Source: Coniella vitis (lineage: Eukaryota; Ascomycota; Sordariomycetes; Diaporthales; Schizoparmaceae). Taken from it: a DNA stretch of 64,000 nt. The stretch lies in the NCBI GenBank assembly GCA_011317545.1, contig WUJK01000006.1, positions 682,001 through 746,000 on the forward strand, written 5' to 3'. Positions 51,959 to 61,695 of the stretch are shown here, piece by piece. Below the pieces are notes generated by a model. That model did no database searches. It was not told the origin of the DNA and worked only from the letters and a program-made list of their open reading frames with translations. A program made the translations under genes and the position numbers. Numbering within the stretch: position 1 is the stretch's first letter; the number at the start of each line of letters is the position of its first letter.

Positions 51959-52604
51959 GGTGGCTTGTGGACGCGGCCCTGAGAACGTGATTGCATATCA
52001 AGGCTCGGTGCGAAGCGTTGTGGAGCGCTTTAATTTCAATATTCCTTTCGTGCTGGTACGGGAAACTTCAACAGATACGCGCATCTGATTTCAGGGTTCG
52101 AAGGACCAGGGTAGGGGACTTATGATGGACCAGTGGATTTATGGTATTTAGGTGGCGTTGATATTGAATGTGGGACGTATGTTCAGGCGCTGGAGATGAA
52201 TATTATAAATATCTTTGACATTGTTGATTGGATGGCATTTGTGCTGTTGCGCCGGCTGAACTTGAGTCTTGTCTGCCCTTGTTCTTCAACTCAACAGCCC
52301 TTTCCAAGGCTATAGCCTACATGTGAGCATTCGCAGAGAGAAAGGTGACAAGATATCGGAAATGGCTCGGAGGTGCATATGGAGACCGATTGTTTATAAG
52401 TAGATATGATATTATATTGTCCCAGGTCCAGTGACGGAGAGATGCTCTCTTTAGCCAATTGGTATTTTGCTAAATTCTAGATTTCTATTTTCAAGTGGAT
52501 ACCAGCGAAAGATAAGCGATTCAACGACCACGAGTCTATTCGCCAATATTTCTCTTTCTGTCTCTCTCTCGCTTTCTTCTTCTTCTTCTTCTTCTTCTTC
52601 TTCT

Positions 52605-52650
<46 letters not shown>

Positions 52651-52877
52651 TGATATTTCTTTTTCTTGCCAAAGCGTGTATATAGAACCGGTCTCGTCAC
52701 CTTGGCTGGCCTGATACACTTTATGCCGAAATGGTCAGGGAGCGAGTCGTATCCACCAGTCTTGTTCTTTCTTTTCCACCAGTGTTCTTCAGGCCTTGCT
52801 TGCATTGAAGACGTGCTTGTTTCCAGACTTGGGCATGTATCGGTGTCTCCATCCCTACGCAAGACGAAACGTACACC
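51959..52877. other. Gap between convergent genes, with TTC and T tracts
   Basis: About 0.9 kb between the homeodomain gene and the end of the lactonase-fold gene. Apart from the TTC/T43 microsatellite it shows only chance frames, including a spurious poly-Lys minus-strand frame. Confidence 0.5.
52574..52649. repeat. TTC microsatellite followed by T43
   Basis: About eleven TTC triplets run into about 43 T residues (52607-52649). It is preceded by a CT run. It lies in the 3' region between two convergent genes. Confidence 0.9.
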
Positions 52878-55222
52878 CTATGCTTGACCTTCACCAGCAC
52901 GCGCGTCCCCAATATCCTTTTCCACGGATCCCAGATCGTGACAACCAGCATTATTATCATTCTTACTCTCCCTACCCTCGCCAGAACCAGAACCGCCCTC
53001 CTCGAGCATCCTTTCCTCTATTCCGTCACCGTCCTTGAAATCGTCGTCTTCTTCCTCCTTGCTGCGCGTGACCGGTTCATAGCGCCGGCTCCCCCTGTTG
53101 GTTTCTCCTCGAGGCCACCACGATGGGACCCACCGCGTGGTCGACTTTGCCGCTGGGTTATGACGGCTACGTCGATGGCGGCGACGACGTACACAAATGC
53201 AGAGCCCCCATATGGCAAGCCCCATGAGCGCTACCCCGCCGAAGACTTTCGAGAGGAGGATGATGACGGGTAAGGGGGTGTGTTCCCGGATATCGGTTGG
53301 AGGCGCAAAGGGCAGGCTTTATTTAATGGTTTCATGTTAGTATGTTTGCCCATCTGGGGTGAAGAAGACTGCAGAAGGAAAGATAGAAAAATGGATGACA
53401 AGAAAAGAGGAATGATAAGTCTTGGGTATTCCAGGCCTTGAGAAGGAGGCAACAGACAAGGCGGAAAAGAGAATAACACCAGAGACTTACAGATTCTCCT
53501 CTTTAAATATCACACATGTAGGCTGATAGCCCACATCCACCGCGGCACGAACACCCGTGAGCAGGCCACTCTGTACATCGCGGTCAATCACGACCACACG
53601 GCCATCTTGTTGCAATCCAACAGCAACCATGCTCCCATCCTTGCTAATGGAGAACTGCCGCGGGACCATCCCACCGGCAGGAAAATCCTGCAACTTTGTC
53701 AGATTGCCGTTTGAGGCGTCGATGCGAAAAGTCATGAGGGGGTCTGAGGGTATTTGCTGCGGATGTGCGGATGTGTCAGTTGGGTTGACGATTGTGAAGA
53801 TGCCTTCGTTCCGGGAGGACACAAGGAGGAAGTTTCCGTCAGGCTGTTGTGTTGTTTACTTTTCTATCAGCGATGCATTCTTTGGCTTTGATTTGAGTGG
53901 CATCCTTTCCAAACAGGAGCGTAAGATACTGAAAGGGAGATGGATAGATCGAAAATGACAACAATACCTACCGACACGTGGATCTCGCCGGCCAAAGTTG
54001 GGAACACATCCTCCTCAGGCGCCAGCCGGCCCTTATCAAACTCGACTCCAAGGCCGTGGCTCCCGCTACGATATATCTCTGTACACTCAATCGTACTGCT
54101 GCTCGTATACGTGACTTGGAATCCGGTAATCGTATTAGCAATCTCACTCGTTATGTACAAGTACGTGTCTCCATTAGGCGTCACCAGGAACGCGCCATGG
54201 CGAGGTCCACTGCCTGCGGGCATCACAAGAGGCGCCAGTGCCGTGAAGCGCAGCCTGCCATCATCGTTGAGTAGGTAGATACGGACGAGGTCGGCGCCCA
54301 GGTCCGGCACCAGCAAGTACTTGCCCGAAGGGTCGATAATGGTGTGGTGCGGATGTGGCTGGTCCTGGCGCAGCGCATTGGCGCCTGGTTGGGCTAGGTG
54401 GTATGTCTCGGCTTGTACGGGCGACAGTGTTGAGAGGTCGACATGCGAGTAGCGCTCGGTCGAGTCGTGTTTCTTGGGTGACACGTCAAAGGTAGCCACG
54501 CTAGCGCCTGAACTGTTCGGGTCGAGCAGCCAGAGGAGGAGGCTGTGGTTAGCCCTGACTTGAATGGTCACATCGGCTTGCCGGAAAGAGTGTAAGGGGA
54601 TGAGGATGTTGGAGGTAATAGCATGCCATGGACCGCATTGAACGGCCATTCACTCTGTGGCTTGGGCTATAGGCTGATAGGCTAGCAGACTGGCAGACTG
54701 GCAGATTGACCGGCTGGCTCAACGGGCCTGAGCACATGCATGACAGCGGAAGCTGCTGATCCAGATGCCATTTTGTGTCGTTTATGGCAACATTGGAATG
54801 GGAACAAGGCCTTGGAATGGCTGCGGTCATGTCGTTGGGAGTATAGAACAAGCTTACTAGTATGCCACGGCCAGGCCGTTGCCCTGCCCAAAGAGGCTGC
54901 TTGCTACCGTCCCTGGCAGCGTCATTACAATGTTCAGCTGGGAGAGCGATCCATCATCATGGGTCTCGAACAATGACACCGTCCCATTAGGCGAACTCTC
55001 GTCCAGACAAAAGAGGCGATCCGTTGCCTGATCCAAGGTAAGCCACGAGGAAGCCTGGCCGCAACCAGGAGTGATGGCTTTGATCTTCAGGTTGGAGCCC
55101 ATCAACTTGAGAGAGGTGATGCTTTCAAGGTAATTGGCAACATAGAGGATGGTAGCAACTGATAAGCTGGGCCAGAGTAACCCTACAACAACTCCTAACC
55201 GCCAAAACCTGTTTCCAAACAT
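52878..55222 (-). CDS. Lactonase-fold (seven-bladed propeller) protein, predicted secreted then membrane-anchored
   Basis: The family includes 6-phosphogluconolactonase-like and muconate-cyclase-like enzymes; the substrate here is unknown. The inferred minus-strand exons are 55222-54858, 54512-53972, 53843-53491 and 53316-52878, GT-AG and in phase, giving 565 residues. MFGNRFWRLGVVVGLLW to about residue 24 is a signal peptide, so the propeller (about 25-420) would be outside the cytosol. Family motifs include HPHHTIIDPSGKYLLVPDLG, GPRHGAFLVTPNG and AGEIHVSPDGNFLLVSSRN. A TAA at 53489-53487 follows GAGAATCTG, but CT|GTAAGT there is a strong donor. A TACTAAC branch site (53342-53336) and acceptor at 53317 open a frame-matched exon coding LPVIILLSKVFGGVALMGLA, a helix at about 435-462, then RRRRHRRSR and an acidic tail. 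Without that splice the protein would be 420 residues and soluble. Intron 1 is unusually long (345 nt). Confidence 0.82.
53336..53342 (-). other. Perfect TACTAAC branch site
   Basis: On the minus strand this is the consensus lariat branch sequence, about 20 nt before the acceptor at 53317. It supports splicing of the last exon of the lactonase-fold gene, which adds a transmembrane helix. Confidence 0.75.
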
Positions 55223-58200
55223 GATGGTAGTGGGGTCAAGATGAATAACAAGCAGAGGAAAAGTGCATGAAACAAAATGGATGGCCGTGTGTCTAACAGT
55301 TAAGACTAGGTGACTATGGGCTTGCATGAGTCTTTAAAAACATCAGGATTGCAAGTTCGACAATTCAGTGGCCATACACTTCCACTTCTTCGTAATTTCC
55401 ACATGGGGCGCACAGAGAGATTGCTGGATCACAAAAGGACTGAGCACTACTCATTCCCAAAAAGGAGTTGAATAGAGATGGACTTCTTTGTGACAAAGAA
55501 AACGCTTGCGACATTCCGTTTAGATACACTGGTTGCCTGTGCTGTCATATGAACTCTTTGTTTGCCGCATCTGTACAAATTGATGCAACAATAGTTTTGT
55601 GTTTCGATGGGCGATGCAAACCGGCCGGGCACTCCCCCTGGTTATAGTTATTTTGTGGAAAATGGCATGTGGAAGCAATTTCTTTCTTCCCCGAGTATGG
55701 TTAGGGCGTGAAGGAACGGATTTAACGCTGTATTTGGCTCGACAAAGAAGACACAGTATTGGTGAAGAGGGATGTGAGACGTGGTGAAAAGAGCGGTCTA
55801 TAGCAGTACGCCACCCCATTGAACAGTTACGAACTGCCAGTTTTAAAACTCTCAGGTTACATTCTCGACGACCCATGGCGATTCGGTCGCGAGAGGGCCA
55901 GAATGTCTCGGAGATACTGCAAGTGTGATTTCACTTCCCACCCAGGAACCAGATTAGACTGGTTCGCTTGGAGCTTTGGACGAAATGTTTGGTCCTCTCA
56001 ATCTGTCCCAACCAGGGCGATTTCCAGTATCGCTACTCATGCTTTATAATCGACTAGTCGCAGAGGGCCTCCAACACATAGCACATGGATATGCTATAGC
56101 CTGTTAATATGTATTTAGCCGGACAGGCAAGATGAGGCTGGCTGGCTTGTCAAGTAGAGGCCACTAGGCGCCCCAGCTATCATTCAAGGAAAAAGGCCTC
56201 TAACAGCTTTTCGTTTGGTACATAGTCCAGTATAAGGGACTTTACCACCAGTTGTCATAAATTGAAGAGAGGTGATAAAGCAATTACTTTGCAGTGTCGT
56301 ATGTGACCGCTGTTTGACTTGATTCTGCGTTTCAGGGGTGTAGGAATATAATTGGGCGGAATGCGTTCCATCAATATCATCAAAAGGTTATTTAATGCCT
56401 CAACCCAGTGCTGCAATAAAGCTCATCAGACCTGGAAGAGTCTGATAGCTTTTGTAAAAGAGCATGATCGACTTGGGAAGGCCGTTGTTGCTCACTTGAC
56501 AACGAACGGAAGGCATACGATGGTTTATGTATCTGAATGGTATGTAACTTGAATTTGACGGGTGAGCGGCCCTGAGGAGGCATGAAATACTCTTCTTGTC
56601 CAGTGTTGCTGCGTGAAGAAAATCCGCCAATTTTCAGGCTGATTCCCAAGCTAACTCCAATGAACAGGCTGTGGCAAAGGGTGTCCTAGCGGTGATGGAA
56701 ACTTGTAACAAATCGAGTGTAAGATGCTGCCGTAAAGGTCACTTAAGCCTTATTGAGATTTCTTGTGAGATTGGCAAGACCATCAAAGCGAGAACAAGAC
56801 ATGCAGCACATGCTGTAGCTCGAATGGCAGGTTGTAAAGTGTACGATCATCGTCTCAATGTTGACTGAGTATAAGCCATATTGCTCATCGGCCAGTTCCA
56901 AGGAAATCTTGCTGAGGGATCCTCGCTATCAGCAGGCAAGGGTTTGGAATCGATGAGGAACGCAAAAGTCGGCATTTCGGGAGGAATGGGAAAAGAGACG
57001 AGGTACACAGTGACACAGCGCCTAGGCACCGTCTTCAGCAGTGAAGGATTGAGTATACCGTTGCATACGAGTATGCCTTGCCAGACACGTAGACAATGAC
57101 TGCCGATTGTCGCCCTCGAGATCGACAGTGAGCAATTTGATCTTCATCTCGAGTTTTGGCTAACGTTCGGTATTCTGTTCGAATGGGAACTTAGGAAGCA
57201 AGGCTGGCCAGGCTTGGAGAGGAAGAACACAAGTCCAGACGGCGTGGCAGAGCAGATTACAATTTCCCTGCCGCAGGTCGCTACCACAGGGCGCGTGAAG
57301 AGCATGATTCCAGAACCTCAAGAGTCCCTGCATTCAATGCATATTGTATGTCGCCAGAAGTGCCAATATAGAGACACACAAGGGCATTGTGCGTGCTCGA
57401 GATTCGCCCTACTGTCAAAGGGCATGAATCTGGTGGCCGGGTCAGCCTGATCGAGGCAAGGCATTGATTGGCTCAAAAGCACCTCCAACGTCGAGCCATG
57501 GGCCGGACAGGAATGGCTGCGAGCCGTGTTTTTTAAAGACGAGACTTTGAGTGAGCCGCCAGCGGTGGCGGCAGGTCGGTTCTCGGTCGCAAACCACGAA
57601 GATGGCAGGTAGTAAGTATATATATCAAACAATTGCCGGCAAATCGACAGAGGCATAAGATTCTTTCGGCGGTCTAGGTCTGGTGGTGGTTCTTTTGGTT
57701 TCCATATTCCTCTTCTTTCGATGCTCTGGAAGCTGCTTTTCGTCGGTCTCGCCTGGAGGCAGCTTGGAATCGCAGGTGTCGAAGACCAAGCCGGCGGCCA
57801 TATGGATGCATGGCGTAGTGCAAACAGGCTGATGCTGACTGGTGGAAGGGCACGCAGGTCAAGGCTGGCGGCTCGTCTGATGACCGTCGTCTGACAGCCG
57901 GGAGAAGGGGGGGAAGGATACATAGTAAAGAAGGTCACTACCGTCAGAAGTATCGAAGTACCTAGGTACCTCAGCTTGGGGCGTGCCATATGTACCAAAG
58001 TCACTTTTCTTTTTCTTTGCGCAACCGAGTTCTTTAAAGAAGGGGGTACCTGTGCGTGCGACTGCCACCCCGTAGTCTCCATTATTCTGGGGATTAGCTT
58101 GTGCGGGGAGTCGCAGAGGAGCTCGTACGAGTGATGCAGTTACCTAGGTAGTCAGCTAGTGGGTCCACAGACAGTTCGGGTACACCCACATGGGCATTAT

Positions 58201-59020
58201 AGAACCTCCCCCGGGAGCACAGGCCAGGACAGGCCTGCGTTTTGCTGATGGCTGTACCGTACTCAGCGCGCCGTACATACTCACAGCGGTACTTTGATGT
58301 TGATTGACGGCAAGTCTCACTCCACCAACTCGTGCACCTCAGCATCTAGCCCACCAGCAGCCAGCAATAGTCTCCTGTCTCTTTTTTCCTCTTCCCTTCG
58401 CCCTTCGCGCTTGTGCCCTGCTGCTCACCTCACCTCCATCCCCCATCGGAGAATCCTGCAGCATCCTAACCTCATTTCCCCACCGCGACCCTGAAGCAGA
58501 GGAACGATGCGGTTCAAGCTTGAGCGCCCACCAAATCCCGACCGCTGCTCGGTGCATCTGGGACCCAGAAGCACGCCGCGGTGCGCAATACCACCCTCGA
58601 CCCGATCTGGCCTGGTGGAGTGACCCCGGATTTTGCTCCAACGAATAACCACTGCCCGGCATGCTCCAGCAATAAGACTCGCCAGGGCCCATCCACACCA
58701 GCTCGCTCGCTCTCCTCCTGCGCCCGTTCTGGCTGGCCTGGCCTCGAACTTCCCTCCTTCATCAGCTCTCACCCTCTCTCTTTCTCTCCCACTTCCTCTC
58801 CCGCTCGCTCACGCTCTGTCTGTTTGTCCGTCCGCCCAGACAAACAAACACTAGGCACGGCAATTCCACGACAGCCTTGTGGCTGCTGCCAGCAACGGGC
58901 CTGTCCAGATCGCCCATAGCCTGTTTTCCCCACCGTCCCAGGCTCTGAGGAATCCGACCTATTGGCCGGCTTACCACATTTCTTTCTTTGCTCCGGTTCA
59001 CAAGCCTTCTGGACGAGACA
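55223..59020. other. Upstream region of two divergent genes, no supported gene
   Basis: About 3.8 kb between the lactonase-fold gene and the second Zn2Cys6 gene. A 254-codon frame on the minus strand (57318-58082) has an ATG, but its composition looks random. TACCTAGGTA palindromes occur at 57959-57968 and 58141-58150. The last 0.7 kb (about 58330-59020) is C+T-rich and is probably the leader of the regulator gene. Confidence 0.45.
58330..59020 (+). promoter_or_regulatory. C+T-rich leader of the second Zn2Cys6 gene
   Basis: Long pyrimidine-rich stretches (for example CTCTCTCTTTCTCTCCC near 58770-58786) lead directly to the start codon at 59021. This is typical of fungal regulator genes with long transcribed leaders. 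The transcription start was not located. Confidence 0.45.
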
Positions 59021-61695
59021 ATGTCGCCTTCGTCAACTGGGGACTCGCCCCTGTCTATGTCCACGGCTACGGTGCCAAGTGCCGCCAGGCAGTTTCCTGT
59101 GCCAAACAGAGAGGATTTCTCCATCGAAATTCCAACGTCGACCCTTGCCACAACCAATGGCAGCGGCTCTATAAAATCGCCGCTGAAGTCGCCATCCGCT
59201 CTTAAGACGCAACGTCAGGCCAGTTTTAGCCGTGAAGGAATTCTAGGTTCGGCACAGAAAGCCAGAAATATGTCCCAGTCATCAGACAGCCGCCAAGAGG
59301 CCGTCAGCATGCAAAAGGAGAGCAGCGAGGAGGGCACAAACCCGCTCAAAAGGAGAAACACAGATGCTGGCATCGACTATCCGCGGAGGCGTGCCACCAT
59401 TGCTGTGAGTCGAAGCAGCCACAATATTTTGCATGGAGAATTGTTATCAGCCACTGACAGTCTGTCCTAGTGCGAGGTCTGCAGATCTCGAAAGAGCCGT
59501 TGTGATGGGACAAAACCGAAATGCAAGCTTTGTACTGTAAGTGAGCTCATACACACACCGTTCACCAAAGCATGGTCCCAAACACAGCGTCCACTTGTGA
59601 TCCTTCAACCCGTTTAGACATGCAGAAATATGGAGGACGTGATACTCATTCAACCGCATAGGAACTCGGCGCAGAATGTATTTACCGGGAACCTGGTATC
59701 AAGCTCGATGCCGGAGACAAACTGATACTGGAGAGACTGAGTCACATTGAAAACCTGCTACAGCTCAACATGAACATGGTCAATCAATCCAATGGCATCA
59801 ACATGGCTCAGGATTCACCCAACCTCAGCAGCGGCACTGCACTTAGTGGAGAGCATATGTTGCTACCTGGCGCCAGCGGGAGCTTCTTGTCCGTCATTCC
59901 CAGCAGTGGAATAGGCACGTGGGCTCCAAATAACACAAACATATCCACCATGCCCAAGATACATACGAATGCGGCTCTTCACCTTTTGCAGTGGCCTATG
60001 ATCCGCGATCTAGTCTCGCGTCCCTACGATCCCCAAATCCTACTGCAACTGGAAATGGCAAGAGAACCATTGCACTCACTGACAAAAACACCGTGTGTGG
60101 ATTTGTCCAACACGACCGCCTACATCGAGGCTTACTTCGACCGGGTCAACATCTGGTATGCTTGTGTCAACCCATATACATGGCGAAGTCATTATAGAAG
60201 CGCGCTGTCGAACGGATTCCGCGAGGGCGCTGAGAGCTGTATTGTCCTCTTGGTCCTTGCGCTTGGTCAAGCCAGCCTGCGCGGCAGCATATCGCGGGTC
60301 GTGCCCCAAGAAGACCCCCCTGGTCTGCAGTATTTTACCGCAGCTTGGGCTCTTCTCCCGGGAATGATGACATCGAACAATGTATTGGCGGCTCAATGTC
60401 ACCTTCTAGCGTCCGCTTACCTCTTCTATCTTGTACGACCGCTCGAGGCATGGAATCTCCTTTGCACGACGAGCACAAAACTACAACTTCTTTTGATGTC
60501 TCCCAATCGAATCCCTCCCGAGCAAAGAGAGTTGACGGAGCGTATCTATTGGAATGCTCTTCTCTGTGAGAGTGATTTGCTGGCAGAACTTGACCTGCCA
60601 CACTCTGGCGTGGTCCAGTTCGAAGAAAACGTTGGCTTGCCGGGGGGGTTCGAAGGAGAGGATAGCGAAGCGGTTGGACGCGACGATCTCTGGTATTTCC
60701 TTGCCGAGATTGCGCTGCGCCGTCTATTAAACAGAGTCAGCCAGCTCATATACTCCAAAGACTCTATGGCGACCACAACTAGCTTGGAGCCCGTTGTGGC
60801 TGAGCTCGATTTCCAACTGACGCAGTGGTACGAGAGTCTACCTTTGCCATTGCAATTCCCATTCTCCCGCACGCTTCTACCGGATCCTATTCAAACTGTT
60901 CTGCGCTTGCGGTTCTTTGCTTGTCGGACAATCATCTACAGGCCTTATATTCTCGCTGTACTTGATAACGAACAGGCAGTGCTGGACCCTGCTGTACGCG
61001 ACAGCTGTCACAAGTGCTTAGAGGCTGCGATCCGGCAGCTAGAGCACATCTCGGCTCAGTAAGTCTTCGTCTCCTTATGCTTGCATGTGACTCAGCCTAC
61101 AGTATTTGCCCAGGCGGGTTACAGAATTGACGCAGAACCATATAGCTAACAATAAACAACAGTCATGCTGGCCATATGCCTTACTTGTGGCAAGGAGCGC
61201 TGTCTATCGTGTCGCAGACATTGCTCGTTATGGGCGCCACCATGTCACCCTCTCTTGCCAGCATTCTCTTGAGTCTTGTGCCTCACAGGGACACGATCGA
61301 TCAAATCATCAACGATGTTGTCATGGAAATCGAGCGATACGCTGTTCTAGCACCTAGTCTTAGCTTGGCTGCGGAAATCATCAAAGAGGCGGAAGTTCGG
61401 CGAAGAGCATTTCTGAACGGGTGAGCTTCAACGATCGCCCAGTCATAGCCAAGAAAAACAGACCTCCAAATTGGCAACACGACGCTTCCTCAGGGCGGAA
61501 GGCCAGAAGCCGAAGCGGAATTCCGCCCAAAAAAGAGCCAATCAAAATGAGGACAATGGCACACCTTTTCTCATGTTTACGAGTGCACTTGAAAGGGTCC
61601 TGCCCCGAGGCCGAGATTCAACGATACCTACCGCGGGAATTCTCGCACTACACAGCGCCATACTGTACATCATAAAGGATCAAGCAAGATACTAA
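59021..61695 (+). CDS. Zn2Cys6 transcription factor with fungal-specific regulatory domain
   Basis: This is a probable nuclear regulator with unknown targets. The inferred exons are 59021-59404, 59471-59536 (66 nt), 59662-61058, 61163-61420 and 61494-61695, GT-AG and in phase, giving 768 residues. The ATG at 59021 has an A at -3 and follows a pyrimidine-rich leader. Residues 1-128 are Ser/Thr-rich with basic patches (PLKRRNTDAG, YPRRRATIA). The zinc cluster is C129, C132, C139, C146, C149, C156 (CEVCRSRKSRCDGTKPKCKLC), coded mostly by the 66-nt exon. KLILERLSHIENLLQLNMNM is a short coiled coil for dimerisation. The regulatory domain (about 280-680) includes YIEAYFDRVNIWYACVNPYTW and EEVLLP-like helices, ending in SLSLAAEIIKEAEVRRRAFLN. 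If the GTGAGC after this point is not a donor, the protein stops at 61424 with 702 residues; the last exon is therefore tentative. Confidence 0.85.

Noticed and set aside
52451..52862. Lys-rich minus-strand frames
   Set aside because: They are translations of the TTC/T43 microsatellite on the opposite strand.
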